Origin: Neisseria sp.
GTDB lineage: Bacteria > Pseudomonadota > Gammaproteobacteria > Burkholderiales > Neisseriaceae
Length of the DNA: 58,916 bases
NCBI RefSeq assembly: GCF_030523955.1
Contig: NZ_JAUNHL010000009.1
Coordinates: 1-58,916 of the forward strand
Direction: 5' to 3'
This document shows, in pieces, positions 7,323-15,444 of the stretch. The stretch's first letter is position 1. Each line of letters starts with the position of its first letter. Both the position numbers and the translations under genes were made by a program. Under the pieces are notes generated by a model that did not search any database, was not told the origin of the DNA, and was given only the letters and a program-made list of their open reading frames with translations.

Positions 7323-8930
7323 TCAATTGGCCTGTTCAGACAGGCATCCCTGCTTCATTGCCAGAATGCGGTCTGCATGGTGGAAATATTTATCATCGTG
7401 GCTGATGGCAAATACGGTATGACCTTGCTGTTTTAACAGGGGCAGTAATTCTTGGTAGAAGAGTGCGCGAAATTCGGGGTCTTGATCAGCCGCCCATTCA
7501 TCCAGCAGCAAGATGCTGCGCTGTTCGGCGGCGGCCAGCAGTAGTGCCAGCCGCTTTTTTTGCCCTTGCGAAAGCCGTTTGTTGAGTAGTTTTCCTTGTT
7601 CGATTTTGGCTTTGTCGGCCAATTGCAAATGGGAAAGCCAGTTTGCTATCCATTCGTCGGCTACTTCGCGGCCGAAGCCGTCCATTAATTGGTCGAACAG
7701 ATGAAAATCGGTAAATACGCTGGCAAACAGTTGACGGTAGGCGCGGCGGTTGTGTTCGGTAATTTCGATATTATCGACAAAAATCCGTCCTTCGCTGGGT
7801 GTGTAAAGCCCTGCAAGCAGCATGCATAAGGTGGATTTGCCGGAACCGTTGGCACCAATCAGAAATAGGGTTTCGCCGCGGCGTATGCTAAGCGAAGTGG
7901 GCTGTAGCGCAAAAATCTGGCCGGCTTGACTCGGGTAGTGGTAGCTGACGTTTTCCAAGCGGATTTGCTGCCAGTCGGCCGGCAATAGGGCGGTATCGTG
8001 AAAGCTTTGTTGCGGTTCGCTCAAGTCGAGCTGCTCCAGTGCTTGAACCGCAATTCGGCTTTGTAATATGGCCGGCAGCGCGCCGATGGCGGCGGTTAAC
8101 GGCCCGCGCATCAAAAGAACGGTCATGGCGATCACCGCGGCTTCGTTGAGGCTTGCCCAGTCTTGGTAGGCGGCCAGGTAAAAGATAATACCGACGGCGG
8201 CCAGCATCACGCTGTTGCCCCAATTGACGGCAAACACATGGTAAACATCGGCACGAATGTGGTGATCGCGTTTGAGGGCGGCTTCGCTGCTGAAGTCTTC
8301 ATGATAAAAGCGTTCAGCGCGGTAGCGGTTGAGGCTCAGTTCCTTATGGCCGTTTAGGCCGGTTTGGTAGTGCTCATAGAGCGTATCTTCCGAACGGCGC
8401 ATCAGATGGAAATGACGGTAATGGCCGCGTACCAGCAGGTGGCTCAAGGCAATCATCAGCAGCATCAGGCAGGCAACCACGGCGAACAGGCGCGGGGAAA
8501 GCCACAGAATATAGAGGCTGCAACAGGCAACAAATAATACACCCTGCAACAATTCGGGTAATCGGGTAAAGGCAATCGATATGCTTCGGATGTCGTTAGA
8601 CAAACTGGCGAGAATTTTGGCGTGGCCGGTTTGCTGAATCTGCATCCAGGGGGTATCGAGTATTTGTTTCAACAACCGGATCTGCATTTGATAAACCAAG
8701 CGGTGTCCGATGGTGGAAAGCAGGATTTGGCCGGCGGTGCTGCTGATTAAATACACTGCCAAAAGACCGATAAAAAACAGCAGGGTATTTTCACCACCTA
8801 CGGCATGGAGCAGGTTTTGGTTGATATAGGAGAGCAGCGCGATGCTGAGCAGACCGGATAATAAGGTAAGCAACAACATGGTGGTAAAGAGCGTGCGGTG
8901 TTGGTGCAGCAATTGGCGTAGAAGCGGCAT
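7323..8930 (-). CDS. Peptide/siderophore export ABC transporter (PvdE/SyrD/YojI family)
   Basis: This half-size exporter has 535 residues: an N-terminal membrane domain (about 1-300, six hydrophobic helices) and a C-terminal ATPase with Walker A GANGSGKST (359-367), a family-typical signature LSQGQKKRLAL and Walker B ILLLDEWAADQDP. The LSQGQ signature and DEWAADQ form point to the cyclic-peptide or siderophore export family (PvdE, SyrD, YojI). It lies upstream of the receptor on the same strand. No siderophore synthetase gene is in the window, so it may recycle or secrete a ligand made elsewhere or detoxify a peptide. Its last codons include a DUS (7335-7346, encoding LSEQ). Confidence 0.8.
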   Translation of the reverse strand: MPLLRQLLHQHRTLFTTMLLLTLLSGLLSIALLSYINQNLLHAVGGENTLLFFIGLLAVYLISSTAGQILLSTIGHRLVYQMQIRLLKQILDTPWMQIQQTGHAKILASLSNDIRSISIAFTRLPELLQGVLFVACCSLYILWLSPRLFAVVACLMLLMIALSHLLVRGHYRHFHLMRRSEDTLYEHYQTGLNGHKELSLNRYRAERFYHEDFSSEAALKRDHHIRADVYHVFAVNWGNSVMLAAVGIIFYLAAYQDWASLNEAAVIAMTVLLMRGPLTAAIGALPAILQSRIAVQALEQLDLSEPQQSFHDTALLPADWQQIRLENVSYHYPSQAGQIFALQPTSLSIRRGETLFLIGANGSGKSTLCMLLAGLYTPSEGRIFVDNIEITEHNRRAYRQLFASVFTDFHLFDQLMDGFGREVADEWIANWLSHLQLADKAKIEQGKLLNKRLSQGQKKRLALLLAAAEQRSILLLDEWAADQDPEFRALFYQELLPLLKQQGHTVFAISHDDKYFHHADRILAMKQGCLSEQAN

Positions 8931-8938
8931 GGATTTTC

Positions 8939-8957
8939 CAGAATGATAATGCGAATG
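8939..8957 (+). promoter_or_regulatory. Fur-box-like site at exporter start
   Basis: CAGAATGATAATGCGAATG contains a full AATGATAAT core and matches about 12 of 19 consensus positions. It lies 9 bases upstream of the exporter ATG. Confidence 0.4.
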
Positions 8958-9008
8958 ATCAGATGAGCGCGAACAATGCCGTTTATCGGTTTAAATGTCA
9001 ATAAATTT

Positions 9009-9027
9009 GAGAATTATTATCAAATTT
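9009..9027 (+). promoter_or_regulatory. Second Fur-box-like site upstream of exporter
   Basis: GAGAATTATTATCAAATTT matches about 12 of 19 Fur consensus positions, roughly 80 bases upstream of the exporter start. Two weak sites together make iron regulation more plausible. Confidence 0.35.
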
Positions 9028-9074
9028 TAGAAGGATAAGTATAAAGATTGAAGGCTGAGGTATTGCCGGCATGA

Positions 9075-9105
9075 TAAAAAACGGCCCGAAAAGAATTTCG
9101 GGCCG
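9075..9105 (-). terminator. Intrinsic terminator of lldP
   Basis: A perfect 10-bp GC-rich stem (CGGCCCGAAA at 9082-9091 with TTTCGGGCCG at 9096-9105) has a 4-base loop. On the minus strand it is followed by a run of T. It lies 20 bases past the lldP stop. Confidence 0.88.
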
Positions 9106-9124
9106 CCGGTTGGCAAAGATTTTC

Positions 9125-10771
9125 TTATTTATGGAAGAAAATCAGTGTCCATGGCAATACATAGGCTTGCAGCACGGTCATGATGCCGATGAAAGTACAG
9201 AAAATCAGACTGTGTTTCACGGTAAAGCGGAACAGATCGGACTCTTTACCGGCCAAACCTACTGCTGCACAAGCAATGGCGATAGATTGCGGAGAAATCA
9301 TCTTGCCGGTTACACCGCCGGTGGTATTGGCTGCAACCGCCAGCTCGGGAGAAATACCCACTTGGTGTGCGGTGCTGGCTTGCAGCGAGCCGAACAGGGC
9401 GTTGGCGGAAGTATCGGAACCGGTCAGGAATACGCCCAGCCAGCCGAGGAACGGCGAGAAGAACGGGAAAGCGGCACCGGTACCGGCCAATACCAAGGCC
9501 AGAGTGGAAGACAAGCCCGAATAGTTGGCTACGAAGGCAAAGCCCAATACCAAACCGATGGACAAAATCGAGAAGCGCAACTCGTGCAGGGTTTCAACAA
9601 AGGTTTTCACTGCGTCTGCCGGTTTCATTTTCAACAGGATGATGGTAACGAAAGAGGCCAACAGGATGGAGGTACCCACTGCGCTTAACAAGTTGAGTTT
9701 GTAAACGGCGGCGTAAGCGGTCGGTTCTTGGACCACGGGAGCGGCTTTCATCACCAGATTGTGCAGGCCCGGCCATTTGATTTCAATCAGGCTGAAGCTG
9801 TCCAAAAAGGTTTTCAGTGATTTCATGGTCCACAGGCTGACAAATACGGTCAGGATGGCGAAAGGCGACCAAGCTTTGATGATTTGACCGGTAGTGTATT
9901 CGGATGCTTTGCGCGCTTCCGGTTTTCTCATGCCTTGGAAGGTGAAGATTTCAACCGGCTGCCATTTTTTCAGGAACAGCGACAAACAGATCAGGCTGAT
10001 CAGTGCGGAGGTAACGTCGGGCAGTTCCGGGCCGATAAAGTTGGCGGTAATGAACTGGGTAATAGCGAAAGATACGCCGGCAACCAACAGCGCAGGATAA
10101 GTTTGTTTGATACCGCGCATACCATCCATCATGGCAATCAGCCAGAAGGGAACGATAATCGACAGAATCGGCAATTGACGGCCGGCTACTTGGCCGATGT
10201 GGTAAGCATCCAAGCCGGATACTTGACCGGCAACGATAATCGGGATACCCATGGCGCCGAAGGCTACCGGAGCGGTATTGGCAATCAAGCACAAACCGGC
10301 TGCGTACAGCGGATTAAAGCCCAAGCCTACCAGCAGGGCGGCGGTAATCGCCACCGGTGCACCGAAGCCCGCCGCACCTTCCAAGAAAGCACCGAACGAG
10401 AAGCCTACCAGAATCATTTGCAGACGCTGGTCTTCGGTAATGGAGATTACCGAAGCGCGGATAATATCGAATTGGCCGGTTTTTACGGTGATTTTATACA
10501 GGAAAACGGCGGTGATGATAATCCAGGCAATCGGCCATAAGCCGTAGACAAAGCCGTAAGCCGCAGAGGATAAGGCCATGCCGGCGGGCATGCCGAAGGC
10601 AAAAATCGCTACCAGAATGGAAATCAGTAGCGTAAAGAAACCTGCTACATAGCCCTTCATCTTCAGTATTGTCAAGGCGACAAAGAAGAAGACGATGGGG
10701 AGCAGGGCGACGGCGGCAGTCAGGTAGAGGCTACCGCCTACCGCCGAATAATTTTGAATCCAAGTCTCCAT
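9125..10771 (-). CDS. lldP: L-lactate permease
   Basis: The 548-residue protein is hydrophobic throughout, with a dozen or more membrane helices, and matches the LctP/LldP family in length (551 in E. coli) and in segments such as [20 protein letters not shown] and [11 protein letters not shown]. It imports lactate with protons across the inner membrane. Start ATG 10769-10771 has GGAG nine bases upstream. It is the last gene of the lut/lld set. It is separated from lutB by 323 bases containing a strong hairpin, so it may have its own promoter. In Neisseria, lactate uptake is important for growth on host mucosa. Confidence 0.93.
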   Translation of the reverse strand: METWIQNYSAVGGSLYLTAAVALLPIVFFFVALTILKMKGYVAGFFTLLISILVAIFAFGMPAGMALSSAAYGFVYGLWPIAWIIITAVFLYKITVKTGQFDIIRASVISITEDQRLQMILVGFSFGAFLEGAAGFGAPVAITAALLVGLGFNPLYAAGLCLIANTAPVAFGAMGIPIIVAGQVSGLDAYHIGQVAGRQLPILSIIVPFWLIAMMDGMRGIKQTYPALLVAGVSFAITQFITANFIGPELPDVTSALISLICLSLFLKKWQPVEIFTFQGMRKPEARKASEYTTGQIIKAWSPFAILTVFVSLWTMKSLKTFLDSFSLIEIKWPGLHNLVMKAAPVVQEPTAYAAVYKLNLLSAVGTSILLASFVTIILLKMKPADAVKTFVETLHELRFSILSIGLVLGFAFVANYSGLSSTLALVLAGTGAAFPFFSPFLGWLGVFLTGSDTSANALFGSLQASTAHQVGISPELAVAANTTGGVTGKMISPQSIAIACAAVGLAGKESDLFRFTVKHSLIFCTFIGIMTVLQAYVLPWTLIFFHK

Positions 10772-11094
10772 TTGTTCAATCTCCGAAATAATAGTGAGTC
10801 AGGTTTTTTTGCTGCATCCTGCCTCAATGGAGATGGGGCAGTAGAGCGGGGTGATTCTTGAAAGAATCTTGGGCACAGAATTAAATCAAACATATATTGT
10901 CCGCCGAATGTAAGAAGCGGATGGTATGTTTATTTAATTTTCTGCTTATCGGCAGCGCCGGATAAATCGGCAGCAGCCACAAAAAATACGAAATCATTCT
11001 TTCTTTTTGATTTCGTATTTTTTCAGACAGGCATTCAAGAAACGGTATGCCTGTCTGAAAAACGCTGATAAATTTTGTTTGGTAAATAGCCAGC
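10772..11094. other. lutB-lldP intergenic region
   Basis: This gap contains a perfect 16-bp hairpin (10981-11022), two outward DUS (11022-11059) and AT-rich sequence (about 10880-10945) that could hold an lldP promoter. No gene was seen. Confidence 0.5.
10981..11022 (-). terminator. Strong hairpin after lutB
   Basis: Arms AAAAAATACGAAATCA and TGATTTCGTATTTTTT pair perfectly over 16 bp with a short pyrimidine-rich loop. T or A runs at both ends suit a bidirectional intrinsic terminator. It lies about 70 bases past the lutB stop and before lldP. Confidence 0.75.
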
Positions 11095-12540
11095 TTAGCG
11101 GTTTTTGTTTCTCTCTTCGATGAGTTGGTGCAGTGTTTTCGGTGCGGGTTGCAGCGGGATATGATTCTGCGTCCAACCCATTTGCTTGCTGGGTGTGAGC
11201 GAACGGAATTTGGTGGCCGCCCAACCAAAGGCGCGGTAGGCCTTCTTACCGCTGAAAATACCGTTGAAAGTACGCCAAGCCAGTTGTTCTCCCAGATTAT
11301 AAGAAGCGCCTTGGCCGCGTAGCGGGTGGGCTACTTTTTCCGAAGGCGGCCGCTGAGCTTCTTCGCGCAGACGGATCAGCAAATCGGGAATGGGAATGCG
11401 CACCGGGCAGACTTCGGCGCAAGCACCGCACAATGAAGAAGCGGTAGGCAGGTCTTTGGTTGATTCCAAGCCCATCAGATGCGGGGAAATGATTTCGCCG
11501 ATGGGGCCGGGATAAGTGGTACCGTAGGCTGCGCCGCCGATGCGGGTATACACTGGACAATGGTTCATGCAGGCGCCGCAGCGGATGCATTGCAGGGTTT
11601 TGCGCAATTGTTCGTCGGCATAGGCTTGGCTTCTGCCGTTGTCCAGCAATACCAGATGCATTTCCTGCGGGCCGTCCAACTCGGCGCTGCGGCGTGGGCC
11701 GGTAATCATATTGAAATAGGTGGTAATCGGTTGGCCGATGGCGCTGCGCGGCAGCAGGCTGTATAAGGGCGGAATATCGGATAATTTGGCCACCACTTTT
11801 TCAATACCGGTAATGGCGATGTGTACCGGCGGTACGGTGGTGGTCAGCCGGCCGTTACCTTCGTTTTCCACCAAGCACAAGGTACCGGTTTCGGCTACTG
11901 CGAAGTTTACGCCGGAGAGGCCGACGTCGGCGGTGCGGTAAATATCGCGCAGCGCATGGCGGGCAAAGCTGGTTAGTTGGTCAACATCGTCGGTAAGCGG
12001 GGTTTCGATATTTTCGTGAAACAGCTCGCTCACTTGCTGTTTGGTTTTGTGAATGGCAGGCATCACGATGTGGGTGGGCTTTTCGCCGGCCATTTGTACG
12101 ATGTACTCGCCCAAATCGCTTTCTATCGCGCGGATGCCTTTGTCTTCCAAATAGTGGTTGAGTTCGACCTCTTCGCTCACCATCGATTTGCCTTTTACCA
12201 CCAGCTTGCCGTTTTTGGCGCTGATGATGCTGTGAATGATTTGGCAGGCTTCATCGGGGGTTTCCGCCCAATGTACCTTTACGCCCAATTCCGTAAGCTT
12301 GGTTTCCAGTTGTACCAGCAACTCCGGCAGGCGTGAGAGCGAGCGCTGGCGGATGTGTTCGCACAGTGTACGCAGGGCTTGTAATTCGTGTTCGTCGGAC
12401 AATACCATTTTGCGCTTGGTCATCAGCATGTCCATGGCGGTACGCAGGCTTTTGCGCAGCGGTGCGTCGGCCAGTGCGCCGACGGCATTTTGCTTGAAGG
12501 TTTCCGGCTTGGGATGGAAATGGACGGTTTGTGTGTTCAT
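11095..12540 (-). CDS. lutB: L-lactate dehydrogenase complex, iron-sulfur protein LutB/LldF
   Basis: The 481-residue cytoplasmic protein has the LutB layout: a DUF162-like N-terminal domain (about 60-300) with AETGTLCLVENEG, then a double ferredoxin-type domain with C318, C321, C324, C328 and C371, C374, C378. With LutA and LutC it oxidises L-lactate to pyruvate and feeds electrons to the respiratory chain. Start ATG 12538-12540 has GGGGAG upstream. It follows lutC after a 74-base gap that carries a DUS. A hairpin follows its stop. Confidence 0.93.
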   Translation of the reverse strand: MNTQTVHFHPKPETFKQNAVGALADAPLRKSLRTAMDMLMTKRKMVLSDEHELQALRTLCEHIRQRSLSRLPELLVQLETKLTELGVKVHWAETPDEACQIIHSIISAKNGKLVVKGKSMVSEEVELNHYLEDKGIRAIESDLGEYIVQMAGEKPTHIVMPAIHKTKQQVSELFHENIETPLTDDVDQLTSFARHALRDIYRTADVGLSGVNFAVAETGTLCLVENEGNGRLTTTVPPVHIAITGIEKVVAKLSDIPPLYSLLPRSAIGQPITTYFNMITGPRRSAELDGPQEMHLVLLDNGRSQAYADEQLRKTLQCIRCGACMNHCPVYTRIGGAAYGTTYPGPIGEIISPHLMGLESTKDLPTASSLCGACAEVCPVRIPIPDLLIRLREEAQRPPSEKVAHPLRGQGASYNLGEQLAWRTFNGIFSGKKAYRAFGWAATKFRSLTPSKQMGWTQNHIPLQPAPKTLHQLIEERNKNR

Positions 12541-12554
12541 CTGATGTGCTCCCC

Positions 12555-12580
12555 GCTTTTCAGACAGGCATGAAAAGCGT
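12555..12580. repeat. DUS embedded in a larger palindrome
   Basis: A single DUS (12559-12570) is embedded in a stem of CGCTTTTCA and TGAAAAGCG with an 8-base loop. It lies within the lutC-lutB gap and could modulate expression between the two genes. Confidence 0.5.
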
Positions 12581-12614
12581 TTGTCGATTCGTTTTTATGA
12601 TCTTCATTCGGTAT

Positions 12615-13307
12615 TTAATCCGCTAAATCGGCAGGATTGATATGCTCGGGCAATACGGCCAATACCACCATATCGCGCGGCCCGTGGGCACCAAAAGCCA
12701 GCGTGAGCTGGATATCGGCGGTTTTCGAGGGACCGGATACCAGCACGACATTGGTGGGCATGCCTTCTGCCATGTTTTCGCCCTGCATGGCGCTGTAAAA
12801 ATCGTCATACATAGTGGCGGTGTCGAACAGGCAGATGTGTACCGGCGGTACCAAGCTTTGGCTGCGCGGTTGTTCTACCGTAGGCCACAGCATCAGGGTG
12901 CCGGTGTGGGCGATGCCGCAGCGGCTGTCGGTAAATCCGGCGTCTATATCTGCGAAAAATTCGTCTTTCCAGTCTTCAATCGGGCGCTCGAACGCCTTAA
13001 CTTCAATACCGGCGGCTTTAACGGCAGTAGCGGCGGTTTGGCCGTGTTCGGTTTGCAGCGGCAGCAGGATATTGCGCAAACCTTTCTGTTGAGCCACCTC
13101 TACCAAGGTTTTTGCCCAATCGTTAGCGCGAACCCAGTAAATTTCGGTTTTTACCGCCCGCATGGCGGCGGCCCAATGTTTGAGCCTGTCGACTTCATTG
13201 TCCCAATGCGGGCTCATCTCTTGGTAATACTCAGCAGTTTCAGGCTCTTTGAGCGGTGTGGCATTGGCCATGCGCAGCTTGGCCAGAATATTGTCGCGGG
13301 CACTCAT
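12615..13307 (-). CDS. lutC: L-lactate dehydrogenase complex subunit LutC/LldG
   Basis: The 230-residue protein is of the LutC/YkgG (DUF162) family, with the conserved CGIAHTGTLMLWP and PPVHICLFD segments. It is the third part of the LutABC lactate oxidation complex; its precise catalytic share is not settled. The ATG at 13305-13307 overlaps the lutA stop (ATGA) and has GGAGG upstream, so translation is coupled to lutA. In many bacteria the order is lutA-lutB-lutC; here lutC precedes lutB. Confidence 0.92.
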   Translation of the reverse strand: MSARDNILAKLRMANATPLKEPETAEYYQEMSPHWDNEVDRLKHWAAAMRAVKTEIYWVRANDWAKTLVEVAQQKGLRNILLPLQTEHGQTAATAVKAAGIEVKAFERPIEDWKDEFFADIDAGFTDSRCGIAHTGTLMLWPTVEQPRSQSLVPPVHICLFDTATMYDDFYSAMQGENMAEGMPTNVVLVSGPSKTADIQLTLAFGAHGPRDMVVLAVLPEHINPADLAD

Positions 13308-14074
13308 GCTTTACCTCCGGTACGCTCCAGCAAGAAAGTAGCGATGTGTTTGGGCTTGGGCATACCCGGCTCGTCTTTGGCGATTTTGCCGCCGATGTTG
13401 AGCATACATCCGGCATCGGCGCTGATGATTTCCACCGCTTCGGATTCCTTCAGCGCACAAACTTTATCGCTTACCATCGCGCCGGATATGTCGGGGTGTT
13501 TTACCGAGAAAGTACCGCCGAAACCGCAACATTCGCTTTCATGATCATGTACCACACGTTCGACGTTGGCTAAGCTGTCGACCAGTTTCCAGCCGGAAAT
13601 ATGTACATTCATTTCGCGACGGGCGGCGCAAGAGGTATGTACTGCTACTTTGGCCGGAGTGCCTTTATCTTCGGGTTGGTAACCGATGGCCAGGAGAAAA
13701 TGGGTGAATTCCACGATGCGTGAAGCCACTTCCTGAGCTTGGCGTTCATAAACGCTATCTTTGAATAATACCGGCCAGCTGTGTTTCATCATGCCGCCGC
13801 AGGAACCGGACGGAACGACGATAGGCCAGGGGTTGGGAAACAGGTTTAATTGTGTTTTGGCAACATTAAATGCTTCTTTCGGATGACCGGCGGAGTAGGC
13901 CGGCTGGCCGCAGCAGCTTTGCTCCATCGGGAAGTGTACGCGGATGCCTTGTTGCTCCAACAGGGTAATGGCATCCATCCCTGCCTCGGGCATGAAAATA
14001 TCCAAAAGGCAGGTGCCGAAAAAATAAACGTCGGTAGGACGTTTCGGGAAAACGGGAGATTCCTGTGTTGACAT
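13304..14074 (-). CDS. lutA: L-lactate dehydrogenase complex subunit LutA/LldE
   Basis: The 256-residue protein has two cysteine-rich CCG domains: QSCCGQPAYSAGHP in the first half with PSGSCGGM, and HDHESECCGFGGTFSVKHP in the second. These bind redox cofactors in LutA/GlpC-type proteins. It is the first gene of the lactate operon. The ATG is at 14072-14074. A perfect LldR-type operator lies 27 bases upstream, so the operon should be induced by lactate. Confidence 0.92.
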   Translation of the reverse strand: MSTQESPVFPKRPTDVYFFGTCLLDIFMPEAGMDAITLLEQQGIRVHFPMEQSCCGQPAYSAGHPKEAFNVAKTQLNLFPNPWPIVVPSGSCGGMMKHSWPVLFKDSVYERQAQEVASRIVEFTHFLLAIGYQPEDKGTPAKVAVHTSCAARREMNVHISGWKLVDSLANVERVVHDHESECCGFGGTFSVKHPDISGAMVSDKVCALKESEAVEIISADAGCMLNIGGKIAKDEPGMPKPKHIATFLLERTGGKA

Positions 14075-14507
14075 GGTTTGTGATCCGGTTGTTTTTGGTG
14101 AATTGGTCAGACCAATTTATGTAGTTGTTTGTTACTTTACAAAAGCTTTGCATTCGGGTCAAGCAAAAGAAGGATAAAAATTTAGATTTTTTTGATGGAT
14201 TTGACTGGGCAAAGCGGCGACTTACGGTACAATCCGTGGCAATATCGCGGTAGGTAATATTGGGTGCAACGATTGGCAACGACACCTAATAAACATGTTA
14301 ACGAGTGAAAATCTACTGTTTTGCAATTTAACTGTATCATTTGGAAATGGTGATTTTGAGTGTTTTGTGTCAATAAAAATAATTTTTTAATATATCATGG
14401 CAATCGATGTTGTCGGTTGTGGGGAAAGTATAATGGTTAAAAACACGGATATCGGTTGGAACGGCAGGGTTAAATAACCGAAAAATAATTTGATTAAGGT
14501 ATGAATT
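14075..14507. other. Divergent lutA / lldR control region
   Basis: This 433-base gap carries the operator at 14101-14117. A plausible lutA promoter lies in AT-rich sequence around 14115-14145 on the minus strand. The remainder up to 14507 is AT-rich, contains the start region of the regulator and shows no gene. Confidence 0.6.
14101..14117. promoter_or_regulatory. LldR-type operator
   Basis: AATTGGTCAGACCAATT is a perfect palindrome with a 3-base centre and fits the FadR/LldR-family pattern TNGTNNNACNA. It lies just upstream of lutA and faces the gene for a GntR/FCD regulator, so autoregulated, lactate-responsive repression is the natural inference. Confidence 0.85.
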
Positions 14508-15302
14508 ATGCAACAGCATGCGTCTCTTTCTGAAAATAATGCGGTTCGTTTACCGAGTATCGGCGGCCAGATTGCCGCGATTATCGAGGAGCGTATCCTG
14601 AAAAATGTGTATCCGATAGGCTTCAAACTGCCGCCGGAGCGCCAGCTTGCGGAGGATTTTAATGTGTCGCGCCAGTCGGTACGTGCGGCTTTACGAATTC
14701 TGGCTACTCGCGGCATGATCCAGTCCCGCCAGGGAGATGGCCATTATGTTTCTGAAAAAATTGAAAAAAATTTTCAGTTCGGCTGGGAAGATATTTTGGG
14801 AGAACACGGCGGGTTGGAGCAGGATGTATTGGATTTCCGCCGAGGGCTGGAAGGGTTGATGGCTTCTTTGGCTGCACAACGGCGAACCGAAGCAGATTTG
14901 AAAAGGATGAGAAATTGGCTCGACGAATTGCGCCGCTCTTACGAGGAAGAACAAATCGACCGACAATCAATAGCCGATGTTGCTTTTCATCAGGCGGTGG
15001 CTGAGGCAACCCATAATTTGTTGTTTACCCGCTTGTCCGATAGTTTGTTGCGCCTGTTGCATCGTCATACCCGCCAGAATCTGGCTAATATGTTTGGTTC
15101 AGACCGTTTAAAAAACGATTTGATGGAGCAGCATGAAGCAATTTATGCGGCCATCGAACGGGGCGATAGTGAAGCAGCGGCTCAGGCGGCAGGATTGCAT
15201 TTGGATTATGTGCGCGACAGTTTGCAGCGCGCCCGTGACCAACATGAACGTGAGGCAGTATCGAATGCTTTAGTGCATACCGATACGCACAAGAAGAAAT
15301 AG
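14508..15302 (+). CDS. lldR: Lactate-responsive GntR/FadR-family regulator
   Basis: The 264-residue protein has an N-terminal winged helix (about 15-80) with the GntR motif LPPERQLAEDFNVSRQSVRAAL, and a C-terminal all-helical FCD ligand domain (about 100-230) with the metal-site style D..FH..(V/A) and H residues (DVAFHQAVAEATHN, H..I..A). It is divergent from lutA-lutC-lutB-lldP, and a perfect operator lies between. Start ATG 14508-14510 has an AAGG element upstream. It is probably a lactate-sensing repressor or dual regulator as in E. coli LldR. The effector is inferred from context. Confidence 0.87.
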   Translation: MQQHASLSENNAVRLPSIGGQIAAIIEERILKNVYPIGFKLPPERQLAEDFNVSRQSVRAALRILATRGMIQSRQGDGHYVSEKIEKNFQFGWEDILGEHGGLEQDVLDFRRGLEGLMASLAAQRRTEADLKRMRNWLDELRRSYEEEQIDRQSIADVAFHQAVAEATHNLLFTRLSDSLLRLLHRHTRQNLANMFGSDRLKNDLMEQHEAIYAAIERGDSEAAAQAAGLHLDYVRDSLQRARDQHEREAVSNALVHTDTHKKK

Positions 15303-15320
15303 GAATAGCTTGTATCGATT

Positions 15321-15350
15321 ATGCCTGTCTGAATAATTTCAGACAGGCAT
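15321..15350. terminator. DUS-pair hairpin after lldR
   Basis: Two perfect inverted DUS copies form a 13-bp stem with a 4-base loop, 18 bases past the lldR stop. It is the first of two hairpins between convergent lldR and glgP. Confidence 0.75.
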
Positions 15351-15395
15351 TTGTTGTTTATTTTGCCCCTTGGGCTTAAAACCATCTGGAAATAA

Positions 15396-15429
15396 AAATG
15401 CCTTTCTGAAATTATTCAGACAGGCATTT
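15396..15429. terminator. DUS-pair hairpin after glgP
   Basis: A second DUS stem-loop lies 16 bases past the glgP stop. One arm reads TGCCTTTCTGAA, a single-base mutant uptake sequence, which introduces a mismatch in the stem. Confidence 0.7.
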
Positions 15430-15444
15430 GGGGCTAAGGCCGAT

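Noticed and set aside
10881-11228. Minus-strand frame covering the lutB end and hairpin
   Set aside because: It is a frame-shifted read through lutB, the 16-bp hairpin and DUS, so it is not a credible gene.
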